DNA from: Tautonia rosea
Lineage (GTDB): Bacteria; Planctomycetota; Planctomycetia; Isosphaerales; Isosphaeraceae
Direction: 5' to 3'
DNA length: 64,000 nucleotides
Assembly: GCF_012958305.1 (NCBI RefSeq)
Contig: NZ_JABBYO010000004.1
Location: 62,001 to 126,000 of the forward strand
The notes beneath the pieces are model-generated. The model saw nothing but the letters and a program-made list of their open reading frames with translations. It did no database searches and was not told the origin of the DNA. This document shows positions 33,347-41,977 of this stretch, one piece after another (positions within the stretch are counted from its first letter, which is position 1; the number at the start of each line of letters is the position of its first letter). Both the position numbers and the translations under genes were made by a program.

Positions 33347-33838
33347 TTAGGGGGCGATCTCTTTGCGCCAGATGGCAAGGCGGGGCTCGTTGTATTCGAG
33401 GAACCAGATCTCCTCCTCGACGCCCAGCTCCTCGGCGAAGCGGTGGGCGACGAGGTAGTTGACCACCTCGAGCGAGGCGGCAAGGAAATCGGTGCGGGGG
33501 TCGAGGGTGTCGATCGGGTTGTGGAAGATGAAGCGGAAAACGAGGACACGCTCGTCAATCGGGCCGTCGGCCGAGAGAAAGCGGCCGTCCATCTCGTAGA
33601 TCGAATAGCCGCGAGAGGCCTGGCAGAGGGTGCGGATCCACTGGTGCTCGTCGAAGTCGGGGTCGCGCCGGCGGGCCTCGGCGATCAGGCTGCGGACGTA
33701 GGGGACGGACCGGATCGCGTCTTCGTTGAAGAGGTCTTCGAGCACTTCCTCGATCTTGCCGAAGTAGCCGAGTTTCTTCGGCAAGATCACCTCGTACATC
33801 CGGGCAGGCTTGGGGCCTTCGAGCCGGTAGGCTCCCAT
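33347..33838 (-). CDS. Hypothetical protein (163 aa)
   Basis: A 163-residue protein with no signal peptide or membrane helix. It is acidic and rich in aromatic residues, with predicted helices near the N-terminus (KLGYFGKIEEVLEDLF) and a middle that has regular hydrophobic strands. I do not recognise a family, but its sound codon structure and an AAGGA site before the ATG support it. It precedes the DinB-like gene by 46 bp on the same strand. Confidence 0.72.
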   Translation of the reverse strand: MGAYRLEGPKPARMYEVILPKKLGYFGKIEEVLEDLFNEDAIRSVPYVRSLIAEARRRDPDFDEHQWIRTLCQASRGYSIYEMDGRFLSADGPIDERVLVFRFIFHNPIDTLDPRTDFLAASLEVVNYLVAHRFAEELGVEEEIWFLEYNEPRLAIWRKEIAP

Positions 33839-34113
33839 CGTATCATCCTTTGCCGAATCGACCCCGAGGCCGGGGAGGGTCCGCCGCCATCATCTCCTGC
33901 CCAGTGTACCGACCGGGCCGCGAGGTTCCCAGCAATCGAGGGGATCGGATCGGGATCGGGACGCGAAATCACGAGGGGGGGCAAGTGCGATTGATCCGAC
34001 GGACCGATCGCACTAGAATGGGCATTGTTTACGTTGTTCATGAAACTACTGAAGATTGGCGTCGTTCGATGCTCGAAGGCGGCGATCTCGGAGAGTGTTC
34101 GCACTGAAGCGGG

Positions 34114-35901
34114 ATGGAGGGCCTCGTGAGTACCGGCGGCAACGGCGCACCGAAGCAGAGCAAGGCGGAGACCTTGAAGCTGGAGAGCCAGTACCTGAAG
34201 CTCCCGCTGATTGACGAGGTGAATGCCGGAGGCACCTCGATCAGCGAGCCGGCGATGCAGGTGTTGAAGTTTCACGGCTCGTATCAGCAAGATAACCGCG
34301 ACGTCCGGGTGCAACTGCGCCGCGAGGGGCACGAACCGGCGTATTCGTTCATGGTTCGGGTGCGGATTCCCGGGGGTCGAATCAATGCCCGGCAGTACCT
34401 GGCCTGCGATGAGCTGTCGCGCACGGTCGGCAATGAAACACTGCGGATCACGACCCGGCAGGAGTTCCAGCTTCACGGCATCCTGAAGCAGGACCTCAAG
34501 GCGACCGTCCGCAAGGTGAACGAGACCCTGCTCGACACCCTGGCCGCTTGCGGAGACGTGGAGCGGAACATCCTGAGTTGCCCAGCGCCGTTCCACGGCA
34601 CGGTTCGCGACCAGATGCAAGAGGACCTGCTCGAGCTGGCCGCGCACCTAAGCCCCCGGGCGACGAGCTACTGGGACATCTGGCTCGACGGCGAGAAGAT
34701 CGAGAACCCCGACGCCCCGAAGCCCCAGCCGGCGCTTGTTCCGACCCCCGGTGACGACGCAGTCGAGCCGATTTACGGCAAGTTCTACATGCCCCGGAAG
34801 TTCAAGACAGCGTTTGCCCTGCCCGAGGATAATTGCACGGATGTGTACGCCAACGACCTTGGCTACATCGCCGTGGTCGAGAACGGCGAGCTGATCGGCT
34901 ACAACATCGTCGTCGGCGGCGGCATGGGCACAACGCCGAGCGCGAAGAAGACATTCCCGGCCGTGGCGGTGGATTTGTGCTACGTCCCTCGGTCGGAGGT
35001 GCTTCGGATCGGCGAGGCCGTGGTGAAGGTTCAGCGCGACTTCGGCGACCGGGGCGACCGCAAGCGGGCCCGCCTGAAGTATGTCATCTACGACTGGGGG
35101 ATCGACGCCTTCAAGGCGAAGGTCGAGGAGTACCTCGGCGAACCGCTGACCCCTCCGAAGCCGATCACGGTGAACGAGGTGGACGACCACATGGGCTGGC
35201 ACGAGCAAGGAGACGGGCGCTGGTTCCTCGGGATTCCGGTCGAGAACGGCCGGATCAAGGACGAGGGGACCATGCGGCTGGCCAGCGGCCTGCGGGCCTA
35301 CTTCGAGACGTACGGCACCCCGGCGCGCCTGACCTGCTTGCAGTCGATCCTGCTCATCGACATCCCCACCGAACGCAAGGACGAGATCAACGCCTGGCTG
35401 CAGGAGTACGGGATCGCCTCGGTCGAAACGACGTCGACCGTGCGCCGCTGGTCGATGGCCTGCCCTGCCCTGCCCACGTGCGGCCTGGCGGTGACGGAGT
35501 CGGAGCGGGTCTTGCCGTCGGTTATGGACCAGTTCGAGGAGGCGATGGCCCGCCTCGGCCTGGAAGGGGAACGCTACGCCGTCCACATGACCGGCTGCCC
35601 GAACGGGTGCGCCCGGCCTTATAACTGCGACATCGGCCTGGTGGGTCGCGGGGCCTCAAAGAACCCCGACGGCTCTCCCGGACCGGGGACGTACACGATT
35701 TTCCTCGGCGGTCGAGTGCAAGGGGACCGGCTCAACTCGGTCTTCAAGGACTACGTGCCACTGGAGAAGATCGTCGACGAACTGGTTCCTGTTTTCTCCC
35801 GCTTCAAGGCCGATCGCCAGCCGGGCGAGGCGTTCGGTGACTTCTGTCATCGGGTCGGGGTTGAGACGCTGGCAGCCGAAGAAGAAGCGGCGAAGGCGTG
35901 A
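34114..35901 (+). CDS. cysI: Assimilatory sulfite reductase hemoprotein
   Basis: A 595-residue sulfite/nitrite reductase of the sirohaem family that reduces sulfite to sulfide. Sirohaem-binding ferredoxin-like repeats show FMVRVRIPGGRI and ITTRQEFQLHG in the first half. The 4Fe-4S/sirohaem ligands are in CPALPTCGLAVTES (C-x5-C) and TGCPNGCARP (C-x3-C) in the second half. No reductase (CysJ) or ferredoxin gene is near, so the electron donor must come from elsewhere; a ferredoxin-dependent enzyme is likely. The start is either the ATG at 34114 or the GTG at 34126, which has GGAGGG five bases before it. Cytoplasmic. Confidence 0.9.
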   Translation: MEGLVSTGGNGAPKQSKAETLKLESQYLKLPLIDEVNAGGTSISEPAMQVLKFHGSYQQDNRDVRVQLRREGHEPAYSFMVRVRIPGGRINARQYLACDELSRTVGNETLRITTRQEFQLHGILKQDLKATVRKVNETLLDTLAACGDVERNILSCPAPFHGTVRDQMQEDLLELAAHLSPRATSYWDIWLDGEKIENPDAPKPQPALVPTPGDDAVEPIYGKFYMPRKFKTAFALPEDNCTDVYANDLGYIAVVENGELIGYNIVVGGGMGTTPSAKKTFPAVAVDLCYVPRSEVLRIGEAVVKVQRDFGDRGDRKRARLKYVIYDWGIDAFKAKVEEYLGEPLTPPKPITVNEVDDHMGWHEQGDGRWFLGIPVENGRIKDEGTMRLASGLRAYFETYGTPARLTCLQSILLIDIPTERKDEINAWLQEYGIASVETTSTVRRWSMACPALPTCGLAVTESERVLPSVMDQFEEAMARLGLEGERYAVHMTGCPNGCARPYNCDIGLVGRGASKNPDGSPGPGTYTIFLGGRVQGDRLNSVFKDYVPLEKIVDELVPVFSRFKADRQPGEAFGDFCHRVGVETLAAEEEAAKA

Positions 35902-35926
35902 GACGGAATGAGTTCGGAGAAGCTCG

Positions 35927-35982
35927 CGCAGAGACGCGGAGAAGAGGGCTCGGTTTTCTCACTGCGTCTTCGCGACTCTGCG
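35927..35982. repeat. Imperfect hairpin repeat between cysI and cdd
   Basis: CGCAGAGACGCGGAG (35927-35941) pairs with CTTCGCGACTCTGCG (35968-35982) with two imperfect positions, loop 26 bases. The arms resemble repeats common between planctomycete genes (CTCTGCGT... type). It could also stop cysI transcription. Confidence 0.6.
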
Positions 35983-36045
35983 TGAGATCTTCTCGCCCAA
36001 CGATCGCTCAGGATAAGATGGGGGCCGAACGGGAGGGAAGGCCCC

Positions 36046-36486
36046 ATGATGACCGTCGATGACGAGACGCTTCAGACCTTGATCGAAACGGCTCGCCGGG
36101 CGAGCGAAGCGGCGTATTGTCCGTACAGCCGGTTCCCCGTGGGCGCAGCGGTGCTGGGGGAAGACGGGGCGATCGTCGGCGGGTGCAATGTTGAGAATGC
36201 GTCGTATGGCCTGACGGTCTGCGCCGAGCGGAACGCGATCTTCGCGGCAGTGGCGAAGGGATTGACGACGATCCGCGTGGTGGTCGTGTTCACGCCGACC
36301 GAGACCCCGACGGCCCCCTGCGGGGCGTGTCGGCAGGTGATCCATGAATTCGGGCCGGGGGCTGAGATCATCAGCGTGTGCGACGGGCCGGATCGATTGC
36401 GGGCAAGGCTTGCCGAGCTTTTGCCGGTGGCATTCGGGCCGAGGGCACTCGACCCTGTCGACGAACCAAAACGAACGCTTTCATGA
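36046..36486 (+). CDS. cdd: Cytidine deaminase
   Basis: A 146-residue zinc enzyme that deaminates cytidine and deoxycytidine to uridine. Motifs are SRFPVGAAV for the substrate pocket, the GCNVENASYGL stretch and the zinc sites CAERNAIF (Cys-Ala-Glu, about residues 64-66) and PCGACRQV (about 97-104). The length fits homotetrameric bacterial Cdd. The last bases ATGA overlap the start of the following membrane-protein gene, so the two are translationally coupled. Confidence 0.92.
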   Translation: MMTVDDETLQTLIETARRASEAAYCPYSRFPVGAAVLGEDGAIVGGCNVENASYGLTVCAERNAIFAAVAKGLTTIRVVVVFTPTETPTAPCGACRQVIHEFGPGAEIISVCDGPDRLRARLAELLPVAFGPRALDPVDEPKRTLS

Positions 36487-36887
36487 ACATCTCTGGAAAA
36501 GAAAATGTTTATGCGGCGCCCGGGACGCCTGCCAGGAGAGACTCCCCCGACCCTGGGAGTGAGCCCGACCTGGCATTCATGGCCCGCTGGGAGCGGTGGC
36601 GGGTGCTCTACAATCTCGTCCTGGTGGTCGAGGTGATGGGGATTGTCATCGGGATGGACAGGTGGCAATGGATGACGGAGGCCGAGTTCTGGGAGTTGCT
36701 GGTCTTCGGCGCCCTGGGAGCGAACCTGTGCTTCTGTGCCGGCCCGGTGGTGGAAGCGTACCTGCGGTGGCTCGGGGTGAAGGGCGAGATGCTCGGGCCG
36801 CTCCTGTTCGGCCTGGGGATGATCGTGGCCACGGTCGGGACTCTGATGAGCCTGATCCTGTACGAGAAGGCGGCTGTCATGTTCTGA
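36483..36887 (+). CDS. Membrane protein coupled to cdd (134 aa)
   Basis: A 134-residue protein with three predicted membrane helices (about residues 42-60, 68-85 and 98-125) and a hydrophilic N-terminus of 40 residues. I recognise no family. The start ATG at 36483 overlaps the cdd stop (ATGA), so the start is firmly set and translation is coupled. It stands 133 bp before the large helicase gene. Confidence 0.75.
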   Translation: MNISGKENVYAAPGTPARRDSPDPGSEPDLAFMARWERWRVLYNLVLVVEVMGIVIGMDRWQWMTEAEFWELLVFGALGANLCFCAGPVVEAYLRWLGVKGEMLGPLLFGLGMIVATVGTLMSLILYEKAAVMF

Positions 36888-37020
36888 GGCTCGTGGGGTC
36901 GGACGAGGGGCCGGGCGGTCGTTACAATCAGGGGGCCTCGGGCCCGTGGCATCGGATCCGGCCCCCTTCCCTGGTCGGCGTGATTGACGCTCGAATGACT
37001 GCAAGCGACCGAGATGACGC

Positions 37021-40000
37021 ATGAGTGTGTCCCCTGCCCTGATTGCCGAGCGGCTCGACACCGACCGGCGTGCCTTGCTTGATTTGAGCTTGCGCAATCC
37101 GCTGTTGAATTATCGAACAAGGCGGCGCGGCTTGACGATCGTCGGGGAATCGCCCGCGGAGATCGTGCGGATTCTTCTGCGCGACGGCAAGCGGATGACC
37201 TTCGAGCCGGCGCTGGAACGGTCGGAGGAGCCGGTGGCGGACGGGGAACCGGTCGAGGGGAACGGCGTGCTGGAGTTGCCGCCGATCGACCCGACCGACC
37301 TGACGCTTCAGACCGATGTGCCGGAAGACCAGCTTCAGGATCGCTTGCTGGCGATCGACGCGGCAGCGCGAACGTCGGTCGAGGAGATGGGTGTCAATAC
37401 ACTCTTCCTCGCGCTCGGGATGCTCAACTGGTCGGAGGAGCAGAACGGCCGGAAGGTGCGAGCGCCTTTGATCCTCTTGCCCGTGGCCCTGAGCCGGGCG
37501 AATGCTCGGGACCGGTTCCGGGTCCGATTCACGGGTGAAGACTTCGGCACAAATTTGTCGTTGGCCGAACGCTTGCGAGCGGGGTTCGGCATCGAACTCC
37601 CTGAGATTCCGGGGGCCGACGACCTCGACCCGATCGCCTATTTCGACGCGGTGGATGCGGCCGTGATCCGAGAAAAAGGCTGGACAGTCGATCGGGACGC
37701 AGTGGCGCTGGGGTTCTTCTCGTTCAGTCGGTTGCTGATGTATCGGGATCTGGACGCGACCCGATGGCCCGAGGACTCGGGACCGTCGGGGCATCCGGTG
37801 GTCTCGGGATTGCTCGGAGAGGGGATCGTCGCGGCTGAGGCGACAATTGACGATGACGAACCGCTCGACGCTCGGCTCGGACCGCTTGACGTGCGTCCGG
37901 TGCTCGATGCGGACGGATCGCAGATGCTCGCGCTGGTCGATGCGAGCCAGGGGAGGAACCTGGTGATTCAGGGGCCTCCGGGGACGGGAAAAAGCCAAAC
38001 GATTGCGAATGTGATTGCTGATGCCGTGGGTCGGGGTCGAACCGTCCTGTTTGTGGCCGAGAAGGCGGCGGCGCTGGAGGTCGTGCATCGTCGGCTCGAT
38101 GCGGTGGGCCTGGGAGCGGCCTGCCTGGAACTGCACAGCAATCGCACGCGCAAGCGAGACGTGCTCGATGACTTGCGGAGGACGTTGCAACTGGGCCGCC
38201 CGAAAGTGGGGGCGGCCGAGGACGATGCGAAGGTGCTGGCGGATCTTCGCAACCGGCTGAACACCGTGGCCGAGGCGGTGAACAGGCCGATCGGAGCCAG
38301 CGGGATCAGTCCGCACGATGCGGCGGGCATTTTGCTGCGAGAGCGGGCGGTGCTGGGCGACGCCGTGCCGCCGCCGATCGACGTGCCGGGGATGGCTGAC
38401 TGGTCGGGGCCGGAATTCCAGGCAAAGGAGTTGCTCGTCGAACAGCTTCAGGCGAGGCTGGCCGCAGTCAGTGGTTCCGAAGCGATTCAGGCGGTGAACT
38501 GGTCGTCTCGCACGCTCTGGACGCCGTCTGACCAGTCGGAACTGGCCCGGCTGGCGGTTGCCGGGCGAGAGGCGACCGACGCTCTGGAAGCGGCCGCAGT
38601 GGACCTGGCCGAGGCGCTGGGCGTAGCGGTCCCGACCTCACGTGCCAGGGCCCTGGCCCTGGCCGAGGCCGTAAGGTCTCCCGCCGTCGGATGTGATCCA
38701 ACGTTGTTTCCGCTGGATGATCCGAGCTGGGAGGAGCGGCGTGCCGAGCTGGACGCCTTGCTCGATGCCGGATCGACCCTTGCCGACTTGCATCAACGGT
38801 TCGATGCGCTCGTAATGCCCGAGGCGTGGGATCGTGACCTCATCGAGACGCGGGCGACGTTCAACACCATCGGCCGTCGCTGGTGGCGGTGGTTCTCAGG
38901 GGCATTCCGGCGAGCCCGGTTCCGTCTGGCGACGCTCTGCCGAGGGGAGCCGCCGCGGTCGAATTCGGAGACGCTGGAGTTGGTGGATGCCGTGCTCGAT
39001 GCGCAACGGGCACGGGAAACCATCCTGGAACACGCGTGTCTTGCGGCTCATGTGTTCGGTCGTCGATGGAGGAGAGAGGCGTCGGACTTCGCGGAATTGG
39101 CCGAGGTGACGCGCTTCGCCCGCCGCGTGCGGGAGGATGTTCGCGTGGATCGTCTTCCGGAAGGAACGATCGCCGCGCTGAGGGATGACGAGGCAGTCCG
39201 GCGGGCGTCGGGTCTGTCGGCTCGGGTTCGGATCGCACTGGATGAACACCGGCTTGCTCTGGATCGGCTGGCCGATTTCGCGGGCCTGAATCGAATCGAT
39301 TGGGATGAGCATTCGTTTCAGGACGTGCGCGATCAGATCGATCTGGCCGGTCATCAGGCTGAGCGATTGCATGCCCTGGCCTTGATGAATCAGCGAGCGG
39401 CGTCGTGCCGCGAGGAAGGGCTCGGGGCGGTGGTCGAGGCGGCGAAGTCCTGGTCGGAGGCCCCGCGATTGCTGGCAACGGCGTTTCGGGTGCGATGGGC
39501 CGAGACCTTGATTGATCGCGCGGCTCGCGAACGGCCATCGCTGGCCGGGTTCTCGGGAGACGATCACGAGACGATTGCGGAGCGGTTCGCGGCGGTCGAT
39601 GTGGCCGTGCTCGGTCACAACCGAGCCTGGGCGGCGGCCGAGCACTGGACGCGGTTGCCGAGGCGTCAGGCCCTGGCGGGCGACCTGGCGGTCCTGCGAC
39701 GAGAACTGGAGAAGAAAACGAGGCATCTGCCCTTGCGGGTCTTGCTCTCGCAAGCCGGAAGGGCGGTGCAGGCGGTCAAGCCGGTCTTCTTGATGAGCCC
39801 GCTCTCGGTCGCCGCGTACCTGGAGCCGGGGCAGCTTGGGTTCGACCTGGTTGTCTTCGACGAAGCGAGCCAGGTGCGGCCGGTTGACGCGATGGGGGCC
39901 TTGCTGCGAGGTCGGCAAGCGATTGTCGTGGGGGATGATCGCCAGTTGCCTCCCACGACCTTCTTCGACCGATTGACGGCCGGTGACGAGGGGATTGACG

Positions 40001-41784
40001 AGGACGAGGAGCGGCTGGCGTCGGCCTCCGACGCGCTTGAGAGTGTGCTGGGCCTGTTTCTCGCGCAAGGATCGGCGAGGCGGATGCTTCGCTGGCATTA
40101 CCGGAGTCGGCACGAATCGTTGATCGCCGTCTCGAACCGGGAGTTTTATGACGGCCGCCTGATCGTTTTTCCGGGTCCCGAGGGAGATCGATCGGCTCGG
40201 GGCCTGGTGTTGCGGCACCTGCCCGAGACTGTCTACGACCGGGGCGGTTCGCGGACCAATCCGGAGGAAGCCTTGGCCGTGGCCCTGGCCGTGATGGACT
40301 TCGCCCGGGCCCAACTGGCGGAGCCGGACGATCGCCGCCTGACGCTCGGTGTTGCCGCGTTCAGCGCCGCGCAGGCGGAAGCCATTACTCGGCGGCTCGA
40401 ACGCTTGCGGCGTGATGACCCATCGTGCGAGGAGTTTTTCGCCGAAGGGGGATTCGAGCCGTTCTTCGTCAAGAACCTGGAAAGCGTGCAAGGAGACGAA
40501 CGCGATGCCATGTTCATTAGTGTGGGTTACGGCCGCGATGCCGACGGTCGCGTGTCGATGAACTTCGGCCCCTTGAATGGCGAGGGGGGGGAGCGTCGGC
40601 TCAATGTGCTCATTACCAGGGCTCGCTTGCGCTGCGAGGTGTTCACCAATTTACGGGCGACCGACCTGGACCGAGGGCGATCGACGGCCCGAGGGGTTTC
40701 CTCGCTCCGGACGTTTCTTCATTTCGCTGAGCGAGGGAGCTTTGACGGAATGGATGGCACGCCTGCCTCGTCGAACGTGCAATCGACGTTTGAGGAGGTG
40801 CTTGCCAGGGCCATCGAAGAGGAAGGGTACGCCGTGGCTCGGGGGCTCGGCTCGGCCGAATCGCGAGTGGATCTGGCGGTGGTTGACCGGGATAATCCGG
40901 GGCGCTATCGGCTGGGGATTCTCTGCGATGGGCCGTCGTATGCCGCGCCGCGATCGGCGAGGGACCGCGACCGGATTCGTCCGGCGGTGCTTCGGGGCCT
41001 CGGGTGGCGACTGGAGCATGCCTGGTCGGCTGACTGGTGGCACGACCCGTCGGGTACGCTGGCCGGGCTGGTCGCGACGATCGAGGCCGATCCGTCCGAT
41101 CCCGTCGAGCGGCCCTCGGGCCCCCGACCGGCGTCGATTACTCGGGAGGAGCTGGGGGACGATGGCGTGGACGTGCCCGCGATGCCCCCCTATCAGGTTG
41201 CATCACTCGACCTCGGCCCCGAGCCGGTGGATCCGATGGCCCTGTCGAGCGATCGCCTGGCGGCATGGGTAGCGGAGGTCGTCCGGGTCGAGGGTCCGGT
41301 GCACGAGGCCGAAGTGGTCCGTCGTCTGGCGGATGCCATTGGCCTGAAGCGGCTGGCGGGCAAGCCGAAGGAGGCAATCGAACAGGCCGCCTCGGCACCG
41401 TTCCGGGACGGGGGAGGGATTCGACGGCGAGGGGCGTTCCTTTGGCCCGCCGAGCTCGATCGACCCACGCCGCGCGACCGATCGGCCCTGCCGACTGCCT
41501 CGCGCCGGCTCGAATGGGTCGCTCCCGAGGAAGTTGCTGCCGCTGCCGAGCAGGTGGTGGCCGACGCGATCCGGGTGGCTCCCGACGACCTTCCCGGCGC
41601 CGTCTGCCGATTGCTCGGGTTCCCTCGGACCACCGACGAGATGCGCGCCCGGGTGGCCTTGGTCGTCGATGCGCTGATTGAATCCGGCCGGCTGGTTCGG
41701 CACGGAGATCGGCTCATGATTGCGACCGGAACGGACCGGGAGGATGGGGAATCCAAGGTGTCAGACCCCCCATCGCCCCAGTAA
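37021..41784 (+). CDS. DUF4011-helicase-nuclease-DUF3320 protein (Hhe-like, probable defence)
   Basis: A 1587-residue multidomain protein. The DUF4011 N-terminus shows LLDLSLRNPLLNYR (residues 20-33). The SF1 helicase core follows: Walker A GPPGTGKSQT (about 319-328), motif II VVFDEASQV (about 944-952), GDDRQLPPT (about 970), WHYRSRHESL (about 1024), VQGDERDA (about 1155) and LITARLRC-like motif VI (about 1193). A long helical region (about 430-900) splits the helicase core. After it come a Vsr/MTES_1575-type nuclease domain (about 1255-1360, with STFEEVLARAI and SRVDLAVVD) and a C-terminal DUF3320 (about 1430-1530). DUF4011-helicase-Vsr proteins are reported as a single-gene antiphage system (Hhe). 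No frameshift was seen. Confidence 0.88.
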   Translation: MSVSPALIAERLDTDRRALLDLSLRNPLLNYRTRRRGLTIVGESPAEIVRILLRDGKRMTFEPALERSEEPVADGEPVEGNGVLELPPIDPTDLTLQTDVPEDQLQDRLLAIDAAARTSVEEMGVNTLFLALGMLNWSEEQNGRKVRAPLILLPVALSRANARDRFRVRFTGEDFGTNLSLAERLRAGFGIELPEIPGADDLDPIAYFDAVDAAVIREKGWTVDRDAVALGFFSFSRLLMYRDLDATRWPEDSGPSGHPVVSGLLGEGIVAAEATIDDDEPLDARLGPLDVRPVLDADGSQMLALVDASQGRNLVIQGPPGTGKSQTIANVIADAVGRGRTVLFVAEKAAALEVVHRRLDAVGLGAACLELHSNRTRKRDVLDDLRRTLQLGRPKVGAAEDDAKVLADLRNRLNTVAEAVNRPIGASGISPHDAAGILLRERAVLGDAVPPPIDVPGMADWSGPEFQAKELLVEQLQARLAAVSGSEAIQAVNWSSRTLWTPSDQSELARLAVAGREATDALEAAAVDLAEALGVAVPTSRARALALAEAVRSPAVGCDPTLFPLDDPSWEERRAELDALLDAGSTLADLHQRFDALVMPEAWDRDLIETRATFNTIGRRWWRWFSGAFRRARFRLATLCRGEPPRSNSETLELVDAVLDAQRARETILEHACLAAHVFGRRWRREASDFAELAEVTRFARRVREDVRVDRLPEGTIAALRDDEAVRRASGLSARVRIALDEHRLALDRLADFAGLNRIDWDEHSFQDVRDQIDLAGHQAERLHALALMNQRAASCREEGLGAVVEAAKSWSEAPRLLATAFRVRWAETLIDRAARERPSLAGFSGDDHETIAERFAAVDVAVLGHNRAWAAAEHWTRLPRRQALAGDLAVLRRELEKKTRHLPLRVLLSQAGRAVQAVKPVFLMSPLSVAAYLEPGQLGFDLVVFDEASQVRPVDAMGALLRGRQAIVVGDDRQLPPTTFFDRLTAGDEGIDEDEERLASASDALESVLGLFLAQGSARRMLRWHYRSRHESLIAVSNREFYDGRLIVFPGPEGDRSARGLVLRHLPETVYDRGGSRTNPEEALAVALAVMDFARAQLAEPDDRRLTLGVAAFSAAQAEAITRRLERLRRDDPSCEEFFAEGGFEPFFVKNLESVQGDERDAMFISVGYGRDADGRVSMNFGPLNGEGGERRLNVLITRARLRCEVFTNLRATDLDRGRSTARGVSSLRTFLHFAERGSFDGMDGTPASSNVQSTFEEVLARAIEEEGYAVARGLGSAESRVDLAVVDRDNPGRYRLGILCDGPSYAAPRSARDRDRIRPAVLRGLGWRLEHAWSADWWHDPSGTLAGLVATIEADPSDPVERPSGPRPASITREELGDDGVDVPAMPPYQVASLDLGPEPVDPMALSSDRLAAWVAEVVRVEGPVHEAEVVRRLADAIGLKRLAGKPKEAIEQAASAPFRDGGGIRRRGAFLWPAELDRPTPRDRSALPTASRRLEWVAPEEVAAAAEQVVADAIRVAPDDLPGAVCRLLGFPRTTDEMRARVALVVDALIESGRLVRHGDRLMIATGTDREDGESKVSDPPSPQ

Positions 41785-41877
41785 CCGGAGGATCGGAAAC
41801 GGGAATTCTCATTGGCCGATCAGGTATTTTGACGAAACTGGGTAGAAAAAACCTCCCATCCTGCCTCGCCGGATCGC

Positions 41878-41883
41878 TATGAT
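41878..41883 (+). promoter_or_regulatory. Possible -10 box upstream of the amidohydrolase array
   Basis: TATGAT lies about 95 bases before the first gene of the array and is the best -10-like hexamer in the 193-bp gap after the helicase gene. I find no good -35 at 16-18 bases, so it is a weak call. Confidence 0.25.
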
Positions 41884-41977
41884 TAGGGGGAGATGTTCAC
41901 GATCGGTGCGTTCGAGTTGCTCCTCTCCTTCCCAAATGCACCGCTGATTTCCGACATCGCGGACCCGGTTTCACACG

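Noticed and set aside
38896-40491. 531-codon minus-strand frame inside the helicase gene
   Set aside because: The plus frame holds all helicase motifs continuously; the antisense frame has none.
37021-41784. Possible split or frameshift in the large helicase gene
   Set aside because: Motifs from DUF4011 to DUF3320 occur in order in one uninterrupted frame.
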